A stretch of 64,000 nucleotides of DNA, taken from contig NZ_CP039695.1 in the NCBI RefSeq assembly GCF_005145025.1, positions 2,837,501-2,901,500 of the forward strand, read 5' to 3'. Made by a program: the position numbers and the translations under genes. This DNA is from Novosphingobium sp. EMRT-2 (lineage in GTDB: Bacteria; Pseudomonadota; Alphaproteobacteria; Sphingomonadales; Sphingomonadaceae). Below the pieces are notes generated by a model. The model had not been told where the DNA came from. It saw only the letters and a program-made list of their open reading frames with translations, and ran no database searches. Of the stretch, positions 55,835-64,000 are shown piece by piece. Positions within the stretch are counted from its first letter, which is position 1, and each line of letters begins with the position of its first letter.

Positions 55835-58168
55835 TCAGCGCCCGCCCAGGCTGCGCAGCGACAGCGAGAACGAGAAGCCGTTGCCCTGCTTCGCGTCGCC
55901 CGTCGTCACGTAGTCGCGCACCCAGGTGAACGAAAGATCCAGGCAGTCGTCGGTATAGGCGAAGCCCAGCCGGTGCCGCAGCATCTGGAACCCGTCGGAA
56001 GCGGTGTTCGTCGGGTCCTCGGCGCGGGGCGTCAGGTTGACCACGCCCGATCCGAACACCGACCAGTATTTCGCGAAAGCCACGCGCCCGGTGAAGCGCA
56101 ACTCCTGCCGGTCGCGCAAGTCCTCGAAGGTGGAGGCGATGTCGCGGTTGAGGCGCAGATAGCCTACTTCGAAGTAGGACTTGTGTCCGCCGATGGTCGC
56201 GTCGAATTCGTTGCGGCGCAGCACGAAATCGTTGTGATCCAGCCGGAACCGGTGCGTGAACTTGACGATGTCGTCAAAGCGCAGGTCCGTCCTGCCAACG
56301 ATGTCGGACGCGCGGGTGGTCAGGCCGGTGCCGTCCGGCAGCAGGGTCATGTCGTTGGACAGGCGGTAGCTTTGCCCCACCGTGGTGGAAACGCGCCAGC
56401 CGGGCCGGGTCAGGCTCCAGTCGAAGCCGTAGGTGAAGCGGACGCCGTCCTCGATCCGGTCGTATCCGGGAAACCGGTTCAGCGAGAACAGGTTGGCGTC
56501 GTCGAGATCGACCGAGCGCGAATCCTCGTTGGGGATCGACAGGTTGCGCACATGCGGCGTCGCCACGATCTGGAAGCGCGGGGTCAGAACCTGCGTGCCG
56601 CCCAGGAATTCGCCCACGAAGGGCCAGCGCACGTCGACCGCGGCCGTGGCGATGCCGCGTGCCTGCCAGCCGGGATTGCCGCGATAGAGCACGGTTGGCG
56701 TCAGCGCGTTCTGGTCGCTGTGATAGACGTCGCCGCGCAGCAACCCGGTCAGTGTGATGACCTGGCCCATGCCGGTCACGGTGCGCAGGTCCCATTGCGC
56801 GCGGGCGAAGGCGCGCTGCGTATCCTGCCCGCCGGTGCGCGTGATCGCCAGCGTGTTGGCCTGAAGCTCCAGCTTGCCGCCCACGCCCGGCACATCGAGC
56901 CGCCGGCGATAGTCGATCGCCGGAATCGCGATCGGCACCTGTCCCTGGGCGTAGCCGACGCGCAGCGTCTGCACCGCCCAGCCGGCCAAGCTGAAATAGC
57001 TGTTGTCGTCGATGCGTTCGAGATTGATCGAGGAGCGCAGCCGGTCGTCGCGGCCCAAGTCGTAGCGGCGCAGGAAGGTGCGGTCGCTGGCGATGCGGCC
57101 GTAGCCCGAAATGCTCCAGTTGTCGGACAACTGAAAGCGGCCGTTGCCTTCGAAATAGCCACGGAACTGCTGGTTCTGCGCACCGGTATTGCCCGAGACC
57201 GAGATCACCGAGCTGCGCGTGAGGTAGCCCGTGATCTGGAAGGCGCCGCTTTCGGTCAGCTGGCGGTAGCGGGTCTTCACCATCGGCAGCGAGCCGGTGT
57301 AGAAGTTGCCGGTCACCGCCAGGTCCTTGTTGTCGGCGATGCGCCAGTACCACGTCAGGCCCAGTTCGGCGCCGTTCGATGCGCCCAGCCGGAAGTCCGG
57401 GATCAGCAACCCGCTGACGGCGCGGAAGTCCGATGTGTGGGCAAGGCCGGGCAGCGGCAGCAGCGGCACGCCGAACACGTGCAGCACCGCGCCCTTGTAG
57501 CGGACGCGCTTCTGCTTGTCGTCGTAATGGACGCGGACGGCGGTGATTTCCCAGCTCGGCTTCTTGGCGCAGCCCTCGATGTCCTCGATCGCGCAGCCCG
57601 AATAGGCGGCATCGTGCAGGATGATGTCGCCATTGTCCTCGCGCTCGCCGCTCTTTGCCGCCAGCCGGCCGCCTTCGCGCATTACGACCAGCAGGTCGTC
57701 CATCGCGCCGGCCTTCAGTTCCTCGGTCAGGTCGGCCTTGTCGGTATAGACGATGTTGCCCACGTCATCGACCATGCGGACGTTGCCTTGCGCCTGAATC
57801 GCGCCGGTCTTGCGGTTCCAGGTGATCGTATCGGCGCGCACCGACTGTTCCTCGCGCCGCAGCACCACATTGCCCCGGGCGGTGACGACGTCGGAGTCGT
57901 TCGCGTATTCGACCTTGTCCGCCGCGAACTGGACAGGGGTGTCATCGTCCGAATCGGCGGGGGGCGGGGTGGATGGCGCAGGGGCGGGCGGGGAGGCCGG
58001 AACGGCCGTCTGCGCCAGGGCGGGCCAGGCCACGCCGATCATCAGGCCCAAGGCCAGACTGCCCGCCAGTTCACGGGAAAACGGGATCAGCGCCACGCCT
58101 GCGGTCATGCGGCGCGGACGCAAGCGTCGGTAAAGGGCTTGCGGCTGCGGCCGCTTGGCGGGTTGCAT
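55835..58168 (-). CDS. lptD: LPS-assembly protein LptD
   Basis: A 777-residue outer-membrane beta-barrel that inserts lipopolysaccharide into the outer leaflet. After an Ala/Pro-rich signal region comes the OstA/LptA-like domain (DTPVQFAADKVEYANDSDVV, GNVVLRREEQSVRADTITWN), then a barrel of about 26 strands. The sequence ends in an aromatic/serine strand (GFSFSLSLRSLGGR). Conserved cysteines are CAIEDIEGC in the linker region. ATGs at 58168 and 58108 are both possible starts. SurA follows, 182 bp downstream. Confidence 0.94.
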   Translation of the reverse strand: MQPAKRPQPQALYRRLRPRRMTAGVALIPFSRELAGSLALGLMIGVAWPALAQTAVPASPPAPAPSTPPPADSDDDTPVQFAADKVEYANDSDVVTARGNVVLRREEQSVRADTITWNRKTGAIQAQGNVRMVDDVGNIVYTDKADLTEELKAGAMDDLLVVMREGGRLAAKSGEREDNGDIILHDAAYSGCAIEDIEGCAKKPSWEITAVRVHYDDKQKRVRYKGAVLHVFGVPLLPLPGLAHTSDFRAVSGLLIPDFRLGASNGAELGLTWYWRIADNKDLAVTGNFYTGSLPMVKTRYRQLTESGAFQITGYLTRSSVISVSGNTGAQNQQFRGYFEGNGRFQLSDNWSISGYGRIASDRTFLRRYDLGRDDRLRSSINLERIDDNSYFSLAGWAVQTLRVGYAQGQVPIAIPAIDYRRRLDVPGVGGKLELQANTLAITRTGGQDTQRAFARAQWDLRTVTGMGQVITLTGLLRGDVYHSDQNALTPTVLYRGNPGWQARGIATAAVDVRWPFVGEFLGGTQVLTPRFQIVATPHVRNLSIPNEDSRSVDLDDANLFSLNRFPGYDRIEDGVRFTYGFDWSLTRPGWRVSTTVGQSYRLSNDMTLLPDGTGLTTRASDIVGRTDLRFDDIVKFTHRFRLDHNDFVLRRNEFDATIGGHKSYFEVGYLRLNRDIASTFEDLRDRQELRFTGRVAFAKYWSVFGSGVVNLTPRAEDPTNTASDGFQMLRHRLGFAYTDDCLDLSFTWVRDYVTTGDAKQGNGFSFSLSLRSLGGR

Positions 58169-58267
58169 GGCTTGCCTATCGCACCAGCGCGCCCTAACTG
58201 CAAATCCACAATTTCAGCCTTGGCGCGACTGCGCCGGGCTGTGGCCGCTTTCCGACAGGAGCACCCG

Positions 58268-59725
58268 ATGAACGTTGTTTTCCGCCCGGCCGCCCAAGCC
58301 CGTCCCCGTCTGGTGGCCACACTGGTGCCGCAGGGCGACTTTCCGGCGCAGGCCGATGCCGTCGTGCGCGATGGCGCTGCCGCCGCGCGCTTCACCGGCA
58401 AGACCGGGCAGGTGTTCGAAGCCTTCGCGCAAGGGGCGGACGGTCTCCAGCGGCTCGCTTTCGCCGGAATCGGCGATGTGGCGGCGGCCGATCGCCTCTC
58501 GGCGCTGGAACGCGCCGGCGCGGCGCTGACCGCGAAATACCTGACCTCGGGCGAAACCGCGCTCGGGATCGATTTCACCGGCAGCGGTCTCTCGGCGGAC
58601 GAAGCCGTGGCCGTGCTGTTCGGCGCGCTGCTGCGCGGCTGGCGCCTCGATGACTATCGCACGAAGCTGACCGACGAACAGAAGCCCTCGCTCGCCGAAA
58701 TCGTCGCGATCGGCGCGCCCGATGGCACGGAAGCCGCGTGGCAGGCGGAAGCTGCGCTGGCCGAAGGCGTGGCCTTCACCCGCGAACTGGTGACCGAGCC
58801 GGCGAACGTGATCTATCCCGAAAGCTTCGTCGCCCGCGCGCAGGAGCGGCTGGCCGGCCTCGGCGTGGAAATCCGCGTGCTCGACAGGGCGGAAATGACC
58901 GAACTGGGCATGGGTGCGCTGCTCGGCGTGGCGCAGGGATCGGTCCGCGAACCGCGCATCCTGGCGATGCGCTGGAAGGGCAAGGCCGGGACCAAGCCGA
59001 CCGCGTTCGTGGGCAAGGGCGTGACGTTCGACACCGGCGGCATCTCGATCAAGCCGGCCGCCGGCATGGAAGACATGAAGTGGGACATGGGCGGCGCCGC
59101 TGCCGTTGCCGGCACCATGCTCGCCCTGGCGAAGCGCAAGGCCGAAGCCGACGTGATCGGCGTGTGCGGGCTGGTCGAGAACATGCCCGATGGCAACGCG
59201 CAGCGCCCCGGCGATGTCGTCACCTCGATGTCGGGGCAGACCATCGAGGTCATCAACACCGATGCCGAAGGCCGTCTCGTGCTGTGCGACGCGCTGACCT
59301 GGGTGCAGAAGGAATATGCGCCCGCCACGATCGTTGACCTTGCCACGCTGACCGGCGCGATGATCATCTCGCTCGGCCATGAACACGCCGGCCTCTTCGC
59401 CAACGACGACCTGCTCGCCAGCCAGCTCGATGCGGCGGGCAAGGCCAGCGGGGACAAGCTGTGGCGCTTCCCGATCGGCCCGGCTTACGACAAGCTGATC
59501 GACAGCCCCATCGCCGACATGAAGAACGTGGGGCCGCGCTATGGCGGGTCGATCACCGCCGCGCAGTTCATCCAGCGCTTCGTCGACAAGGGTGTGGCCT
59601 GGGCGCACCTCGACATCGCTGGCACGGTCTGGGCGGACAAGCCCGGCGCGACCTGGGACAAGGGTGCGACCGGCTTCGGCGTGCGCTTGCTCGACCGCTA
59701 CGTGCGCGACGTGCTGGAAGCCTGA
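58268..59725 (+). CDS. pepA: leucyl aminopeptidase (M17 family)
   Basis: A 485-residue two-domain zinc metallopeptidase that removes N-terminal residues. The catalytic signature NTDAEGRLVLCDAL is intact, as are VGKGVTFDTGGISIKPAAGMEDMKWDMGGAA split across neighbouring blocks and the carbonate-site Arg in NTDAEGRL. The N-terminal domain is shorter and divergent, as usual. ATG at 58268 follows GACAGGAGCACCCG. holC starts 9 bases after its stop, so they are cotranscribed. Divergent from lptD. Confidence 0.96.
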   Translation: MNVVFRPAAQARPRLVATLVPQGDFPAQADAVVRDGAAAARFTGKTGQVFEAFAQGADGLQRLAFAGIGDVAAADRLSALERAGAALTAKYLTSGETALGIDFTGSGLSADEAVAVLFGALLRGWRLDDYRTKLTDEQKPSLAEIVAIGAPDGTEAAWQAEAALAEGVAFTRELVTEPANVIYPESFVARAQERLAGLGVEIRVLDRAEMTELGMGALLGVAQGSVREPRILAMRWKGKAGTKPTAFVGKGVTFDTGGISIKPAAGMEDMKWDMGGAAAVAGTMLALAKRKAEADVIGVCGLVENMPDGNAQRPGDVVTSMSGQTIEVINTDAEGRLVLCDALTWVQKEYAPATIVDLATLTGAMIISLGHEHAGLFANDDLLASQLDAAGKASGDKLWRFPIGPAYDKLIDSPIADMKNVGPRYGGSITAAQFIQRFVDKGVAWAHLDIAGTVWADKPGATWDKGATGFGVRLLDRYVRDVLEA

Positions 59726-59734
59726 CCCGACACC

Positions 59735-60181
59735 GTGCGCGTTGATTTCTACCAGTTGAGCCGCGATCCCGCCGAAGGCGTGCTGCCGCTGATCGCGCGC
59801 AACACTCTGGGGGCGGGCGCCCGGCTGCTGGTGGTGTCGGAAGACGAGGCGCAGCTTGGCCGCATCGGCGAGGCGCTGTGGACGCGCCTGCCTGACAGCT
59901 TTCTTGCGCATGGACGGGCGGGCGGCGCGCACGACAGCCGCCAGCCCATTCTCCTGTCCGACACGGTGAATCCCGCCAACGGCGCGCGCTTCCTGGCGCT
60001 GGCGGATGGCCTGTGGCGCGATGCGGCGGAAGGCGCGGAGGATTTCGAACGCGTGTTCCTGCTGTTCCCGGCCGATCGCATCGACGGCGCGCGCGATTGC
60101 TGGCGAATGCTGGGCCAGCGCGAAGGCGTGGACCGGCGCTATTGGCGGCAGGACGGCGGCAAATGGCGCGAGGGGCCTTAG
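59735..60181 (+). CDS. holC: DNA polymerase III chi subunit
   Basis: A 148-residue clamp-loader accessory protein linking the replisome to SSB. The start VDFYQLSRDPAEGVLPLIAR and the PILLSDTVNPANGARFLALAD, FERVFLLFPADRID segments are typical of HolC. GTG start at 59735, 9 bases after pepA stop; the pepA-holC pairing is common in proteobacteria. The C-terminal RYWRQDGGKWREG is family-typical. Confidence 0.93.
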   Translation: MRVDFYQLSRDPAEGVLPLIARNTLGAGARLLVVSEDEAQLGRIGEALWTRLPDSFLAHGRAGGAHDSRQPILLSDTVNPANGARFLALADGLWRDAAEGAEDFERVFLLFPADRIDGARDCWRMLGQREGVDRRYWRQDGGKWREGP

Positions 60182-60281
60182 CAGCCCGACCGCGGTCCCC
60201 GATTTTGCGCGTCTTGCGGCGCAGCACAATCCCGGCTAGGGGCGCGCGCAACAAATCCCCAATTTCGCGAAGGAACATTCC

Positions 60282-60704
60282 ATGGCGGTTACCCGCACGT
60301 TTTCGATCATCAAGCCCGACGCCACCCGTCGGAACCTGACGGGCGCCGTGACGGCGAAGCTCGAGGAAGCGGGCCTGCGCGTCGTCGCCTCCAAGCGCAT
60401 CCACATGAGCCGTGCGCAGGCCGAAGGCTTCTACGCGGTGCACAAGGAACGCCCCTTCTTCGGCGAACTCGTCGAATTCATGATCTCCGGTCCGGTCGTG
60501 GTGCAGGTGCTCGAAGGCGAGGACGCCGTGAAGCGCAACCGCGACATCATGGGCGCAACCAACCCCAAGGATGCCGCCGAAGGCACGATCCGCAAGCTCT
60601 TCGCCGAATCGATCGAGGCCAATTCGGTCCACGGTTCGGATTCCGAAGAGAACGCCGCGATCGAGATCGCGTTCTTCTTCAAGCCGGAAGAAATCGTCGG
60701 CTGA
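60282..60704 (+). CDS. ndk: nucleoside diphosphate kinase
   Basis: A 140-residue enzyme that balances nucleoside triphosphate pools by a phospho-histidine intermediate. The active-site His is in [17 protein letters not shown]; the start [19 protein letters not shown] and [20 protein letters not shown] are standard. Preceded by AAGGAACATTCC. A terminator follows, so it is monocistronic. Confidence 0.97.
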   Translation: MAVTRTFSIIKPDATRRNLTGAVTAKLEEAGLRVVASKRIHMSRAQAEGFYAVHKERPFFGELVEFMISGPVVVQVLEGEDAVKRNRDIMGATNPKDAAEGTIRKLFAESIEANSVHGSDSEENAAIEIAFFFKPEEIVG

Positions 60705-60728
60705 TCGTTCGCACCGAACGGACATGGC

Positions 60729-60762
60729 AAAGGGCCGGGGCATCCGCTCCGGCCCTTTTGCT
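60729..60762 (+). terminator. rho-independent terminator of ndk
   Basis: AAAGGGCCGG and CCGGCCCTTT form a 10-bp perfect stem with a 10-base loop, followed by TGCTTTG. Confidence 0.8.
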
Positions 60763-60808
60763 TTGCCTCCCGCCCCCGACCAGCTATGCCGGGCGCGGGA
60801 GACAAGCG

Positions 60809-61048
60809 ATGCACGGCATGGGTTCGGGCGATTGCCCTTTCGAGTTCAATTTCGACGCCGCGACGTTCAAGGTCGGCGATACGGTCAGCTACCGCGTCAA
60901 CGGCAGCCTGGAGGGGATGCCCTTCGTCGGCACGCTGCTGGAAGTGCACGAGGACCACGTGGTGATCGCGGGCGATGCCAACGATCCCTCCTGCCGCTAT
61001 CGCGGCACGCGCGAAAGCCGGCCGCAGGTGGATTACGCCGAGCTCTGA
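60809..61048 (+). CDS. small conserved hypothetical protein, beta-rich
   Basis: A 79-residue protein that I do not recognise by name. It is predicted beta-rich, with two Gly-Asp turns (FKVGDTVSYRVNG, HVVIAGDANDP), two cysteines (GDCPFEF, DPSCRY) and no signal peptide, suggesting a small barrel like an SH3- or KOW-like fold (inference). GGGAGA precedes the ATG at 60809. It stands alone, converging with cls, whose stop is only 3 bp away. Confidence 0.65.
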   Translation: MHGMGSGDCPFEFNFDAATFKVGDTVSYRVNGSLEGMPFVGTLLEVHEDHVVIAGDANDPSCRYRGTRESRPQVDYAEL

Positions 61049-61051
61049 GGC

Positions 61052-62500
61052 TCAGAGCAGCGGGCTCATCATCGCGGCAAGGTTCTGCCACAGGCGGCGG
61101 GGCAGGCTGTATCCGGCCACGGTCGCGGCGGTGATGGGCACGGACTGCGCGATCCAGTGGTCCTGCGTGGCCCGGATCGCGCTCGTCAGCGCCGGATCGA
61201 GAAACAGGATGTTGTTCTCGTAGTTCAGCTCGAAGCTGCGGCGGTCGAGATTGGCCGAGCCGATCATCGTTACCTGTCCGTCGACGGCCATGGTCTTGGC
61301 GTGGAGCAGGCCGGGCCGGTACTCGTGGATCTTCACCCCGGCTTCCAGCAGCGCGTGGTAATAGCTGCGGCAGGCGGCGGCCACGAAGCGGCTGTCGTTG
61401 CGCGCGGGCACGATCAGCACCGTGTCCACGCCGCGCCGCGCGGTGGAGAGCAGCGCGTAGAGCAACTGTTCGTCTGGCACGAAATAGGGCGTGCTGATTA
61501 CCAGTTCGCGCCGCGCGGAATGGATGAGTTCGGCGAAGCAGGCGGTCATCGCCGCATACGTCAGCGTGGGGCCGGTGCCGATGACCTGGGCGATGATGTC
61601 GCCCGGCCGTTCGTCCGTCTCCTCGCAAGCGTCGATCAGCAACGGTGATACGTCGTCCCCGCCTTCGGCCATCCAGTCGGACGCGAACAGGAACTGGCAT
61701 TGCCGCGTTACCGGTCCTTCCCAGCGGGTCATGATGTCCACCCACGGCGCGAAGCGGGGCTTGATGCGGAATTCGGGATCGGCGGCGTTCTGGCTGCCGC
61801 ACCAGGCGATGCGGTTGTCGATCACCAGTACCTTGCGGTGGTTGCGCAAGTCCACGCGGCCGCGCAGCATCGTCCACAGCACGTTGCCCACCGGCAGCGC
61901 GGGCAGGGCTTCCACGCCCGCCTCGCGCATCATCCGCCACAGCGGCGACGACGTCATCAGGCGCGATCCCAGCGCATCGGCCAGCACGCGCACGCGCACG
62001 CCGCGTCGGGCGGCGCGGGCCATGGTTTCGGCCAGCCGCGTGCCGTTGTTGTCGGGCAGCCAGATGTAGAAGCACAGGTGGACCGTGTCCCGCGCCGAGT
62101 CGATGTCCGCGATCATGCCGTCGATCGCGGCGTTGCTGTCGGTGAACAGGCGGGCCGCGTTGCCACCGCCCGGCTCCAGCTCGTTTACCGTGCTCGCCAG
62201 CGCGAACGGCGCTGCATAGGGACTCTGGCTCACCTGGCAATGCGCGGCCATGTCCCCGGGCGGGCGGGGCAGGGCGGCATCGATCGCGGCGCCGCGCCGC
62301 CGCCGTTCGCGGCTGAGCAGCGTTTCGCCCAGCAGCAGGTAGCCCAGCACGCCGATGACTGGGAACATCAGGATGACCACCAGCCAGGCGACGCGCGATT
62401 CGGGTTCGCGGTGCGGCCGCAGCATGGCGCGCAGCAGCGCCCATATTTCCGCCGCGACGAGAAGGAGCGCGCCGGTCACTTCAAGCTGGTAAAGCGTCAT
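61052..62500 (-). CDS. cls: cardiolipin synthase
   Basis: A 482-residue phospholipase-D-family membrane enzyme that joins phosphatidylglycerol units into cardiolipin. Two N-terminal membrane helices (residues 4-25 and 35-60) precede two HKD motifs: NHRKVLVIDNRIAWCGSQN and HAKTMAVDGQVTMIGSANLD. Bacterial Cls A-type length and topology. ATG at 62500 starts at the first helix; purN follows on the same strand 70 bp upstream, so it may be cotranscribed with the purine genes. Confidence 0.95.
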   Translation of the reverse strand: MTLYQLEVTGALLLVAAEIWALLRAMLRPHREPESRVAWLVVILMFPVIGVLGYLLLGETLLSRERRRRGAAIDAALPRPPGDMAAHCQVSQSPYAAPFALASTVNELEPGGGNAARLFTDSNAAIDGMIADIDSARDTVHLCFYIWLPDNNGTRLAETMARAARRGVRVRVLADALGSRLMTSSPLWRMMREAGVEALPALPVGNVLWTMLRGRVDLRNHRKVLVIDNRIAWCGSQNAADPEFRIKPRFAPWVDIMTRWEGPVTRQCQFLFASDWMAEGGDDVSPLLIDACEETDERPGDIIAQVIGTGPTLTYAAMTACFAELIHSARRELVISTPYFVPDEQLLYALLSTARRGVDTVLIVPARNDSRFVAAACRSYYHALLEAGVKIHEYRPGLLHAKTMAVDGQVTMIGSANLDRRSFELNYENNILFLDPALTSAIRATQDHWIAQSVPITAATVAGYSLPRRLWQNLAAMMSPLL

Positions 62501-62569
62501 CGCCCCCTGCGTCCCACGCGCGCGGGCACCTGTAAAGGGTCAGGCAGCGAAGAACGCGGAAAGCGCCCG

Positions 62570-63511
62570 TCAGAATTCCATCATTGCGGCCAAGCGCTTG
62601 GGAGCGATGGCGGCCCAGCTTCGGCGCAGCCAGTCGGCGATGCCGTCCCAGTCGGTATCGCCCAGGTCGAGCCGGATCGCGATCCAGCCATCGCCGAAAT
62701 AGGCCGGCCGGTAATAGCGCGTCGGGTCGCTTTCGATCAGCTGTTCCTGCTCGTCCAGCCCGCTGATCTTGACCAGCAGCGCCGTCTTGCCGTCGCCATG
62801 ATGGTCCACCGAGACGTAGGCGAACTTCTTGCCCTTCAGCACGCCGAAGCAGGGCATGCCGTGGCTGGTGACTTCGTCCGCCTCGGGCAGCGCCATGGCG
62901 CGTTCGCGCACTTGCGCGACAAGGTAGTCCGGCGCGGTTTCGCGTGTCACAAAGTCGGCCAGCACGCGCGAATAGAGCTGGTGTTCCGCGATCAGCACCC
63001 GCGCGGCCAGCGTGTCGTCGCTATCGCCGGGCAGGATCGCCACCGGCGTCTGGCCCAGGATCGGGCCGTCGTCGAGTTCGGCAGTGACGAGATGGACCGA
63101 GCAGCCGCCATGGCTGTCGCCCGCCTCGATCGCGCGGTCGTGCGTGTGCAGGCCCTTGTACTTCGGCAGCAGCGACGGGTGGATGTTGAGCATCCGGCCT
63201 TCCCAGCGGCCGACGAAGGCGGGGGACAGGATGCGCATGTATCCCGCCAGCGCGATGAAGCGCGCGCCGGCCTTGATGACTTCGGCTTCCATCGCCGCGT
63301 CGTGGTCGGCGCGCGCCATGCCCTTGTGCGGCAGGCAGAACGTGGCCACGCCTTCGGCTGCGGCCAGCTTCAGCCCCGATGCTTCGGGGTTGTTCGAAAG
63401 CACCAGGACGATGCGGTACGGACAGTTTTCCGCCCGGCTGGCATAGAGCAGCGCGGCCATGTTGGTGCCGCTGCCCGAGATGAAGACGGCGACGGGGACG
63501 CGATCAGCCAA
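62570..63511 (-). CDS. purN: phosphoribosylglycinamide formyltransferase fused to an MmcQ/YjbR domain
   Basis: A 313-residue protein. Residues 1 to about 190 are PurN, third step of purine synthesis: [29 protein letters not shown] and the catalytic block [27 protein letters not shown] are all present. In place of the usual end after [16 protein letters not shown] the frame continues without a stop into about 115 residues of MmcQ/YjbR type ([38 protein letters not shown]). The start is TTG at 63511, because no ATG or GTG fits; it overlaps the purM stop by 8 bases. The frame across the junction is clean, so the fusion is real unless the sequence has an error. Confidence 0.9.
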   Translation of the reverse strand: MADRVPVAVFISGSGTNMAALLYASRAENCPYRIVLVLSNNPEASGLKLAAAEGVATFCLPHKGMARADHDAAMEAEVIKAGARFIALAGYMRILSPAFVGRWEGRMLNIHPSLLPKYKGLHTHDRAIEAGDSHGGCSVHLVTAELDDGPILGQTPVAILPGDSDDTLAARVLIAEHQLYSRVLADFVTRETAPDYLVAQVRERAMALPEADEVTSHGMPCFGVLKGKKFAYVSVDHHGDGKTALLVKISGLDEQEQLIESDPTRYYRPAYFGDGWIAIRLDLGDTDWDGIADWLRRSWAAIAPKRLAAMMEF

Positions 63512-64000
63512 GGTGCGTCGCTTCCCATGCGGCGCGCGCGGACCAGGTTTCGGCGCCACCGGTCACGGTGCAGCCCTTGTCGCCCTTCACGATCTCGCCC
63601 ACGCGGAACACGGTCTCGCCCGCCGCTGCGAGATCGGCGGTGACCGAGGCGACGTCCGCTGGCGCGACCGCCAGCACCATGCCGACGCCGCAGTTGAACG
63701 TGCGCGCCATTTCCTGCGGCTCGATGTTGCCCTGCGCCTGCAGGAACGCCATCAGGCGCGGCTGTTCCCAGGCATCGGCGTCGATCCGCGCGTGAAACCC
63801 GGCGGGCAGCACGCGGGGCACGTTTTCGAGCAGTCCGCCGCCGGTGATATGCGCCAGCGCGTGGACCCGGCCCGAACGGACCACGGGCAGCAGGCTTTTC
63901 ACGTAGATCCGCGTCGGTTCGATCAGGTAATCGATCAGCAGCCGCTCGTTGTCGAACAGGGCCGGGCGTTCGAGCTTCCAGCCCTTGTCGGCGGCGAGGC
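63504..64000 (-). CDS. purM: phosphoribosylformylglycinamidine cyclo-ligase, 3' part (cut by window end)
   Basis: The C-terminal part of PurM (AIR synthase), fifth step of purine synthesis. From the window edge inward the frame reads [53 protein letters not shown] and a final MTHLG-like end (AAWEATHLG). The 5' half lies beyond base 64000. Its stop overlaps the purN start by 8 bases, giving a purM-purN operon. Confidence 0.95.
   Translation of the reverse strand, partial: LAADKGWKLERPALFDNERLLIDYLIEPTRIYVKSLLPVVRSGRVHALAHITGGGLLENVPRVLPAGFHARIDADAWEQPRLMAFLQAQGNIEPQEMARTFNCGVGMVLAVAPADVASVTADLAAAGETVFRVGEIVKGDKGCTVTGGAETWSARAAWEATHLG

Noticed and set aside
55763..58267. Very long N-terminal extension in frame with pepA
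   Set aside because: It is antisense to lptD and has no family sequence; the family start is at 58268.

Overview
The window is a GC-rich chromosomal segment from an alphaproteobacterium of the order Sphingomonadales, most likely Novosphingobium or a close relative. This rests on the character of its proteins (a UrcA-family protein, a CC_3452-family protein, a DUF1489 protein, a Sphingomonad-type DnaA and a PetABC bc1 complex) and on synteny such as rpsT-dnaA and hflK-hflC-degP. It is not based on a database match. Nearly all of the window is ordinary core genome; the exception is one small island.

Layout. Bases 1-834 hold the end of a ribosomal RNA operon (23S 3' part, 5S, terminator). Bases 1051-4279 carry, on the minus strand, a secreted amidohydrolase, a 3-hydroxyisobutyrate-dehydrogenase-like enzyme and an unknown protein. 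Bases about 4476-9429 form a 5-kb integrative island abutting tRNA-Gly(TCC). It contains a HEPN-like protein, a UvrD/Rep-type helicase, a double-HTH protein, a 26-codon ORF and a P4-type integrase that stops just where its catalytic tyrosine should be. CATACCCC repeats cluster at both ends and a fragment resembling the tRNA 3' end lies at the left edge.

Bases 9663-22793: a DUF2218 protein, an ADP-forming acyl-CoA synthetase, apt, the cytochrome bc1 operon petABC, an NDUFAF7-type methyltransferase with lgt, an acyl-CoA ligase, glnD and a small membrane protein. Bases 23001-33802: YqgE, gltX, a phosphoesterase, a DAG-kinase-like protein, UrcA, an HxlR regulator divergent from a CC_3452 protein, SPFH/NfeD, msrB and a class A PBP. 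Bases 34134-44692: degP/mucD, hflC-hflK, mrp, an orphan molybdenum hydroxylase subunit, hemH, rpsT and dnaA. Bases 44738-64000: DUF1489, mgtE, ppiB, an acetyl-CoA:carboxylate CoA-transferase, a LysR regulator divergent from glcB, DUF4287, the rsmA-pdxA-surA-lptD envelope/maintenance cluster, pepA-holC, ndk, cls and purN-purM (purM cut by the window edge).

The genes form recognisable working sets. Rieske, cytochrome b and cytochrome c1 make complex III, and the nearby NDUFAF7-like gene is a complex I assembly factor. SurA and LptD act in outer-membrane assembly. The CoA-transferase and malate synthase G serve acetate/C2 metabolism. HflK, HflC and DegP serve membrane and periplasmic protein quality control.

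The most interesting region is the island. A HEPN-like protein (R-N-x3-H motif) is encoded 5 bases downstream of an SF1A helicase, in what looks like a two-gene antiviral or nucleic-acid-defence module that I cannot match to a named system. Its integrase appears disabled, so the module may now be fixed in this genome. A PurN-MmcQ/YjbR fusion near the right end is the other notable protein-level oddity.
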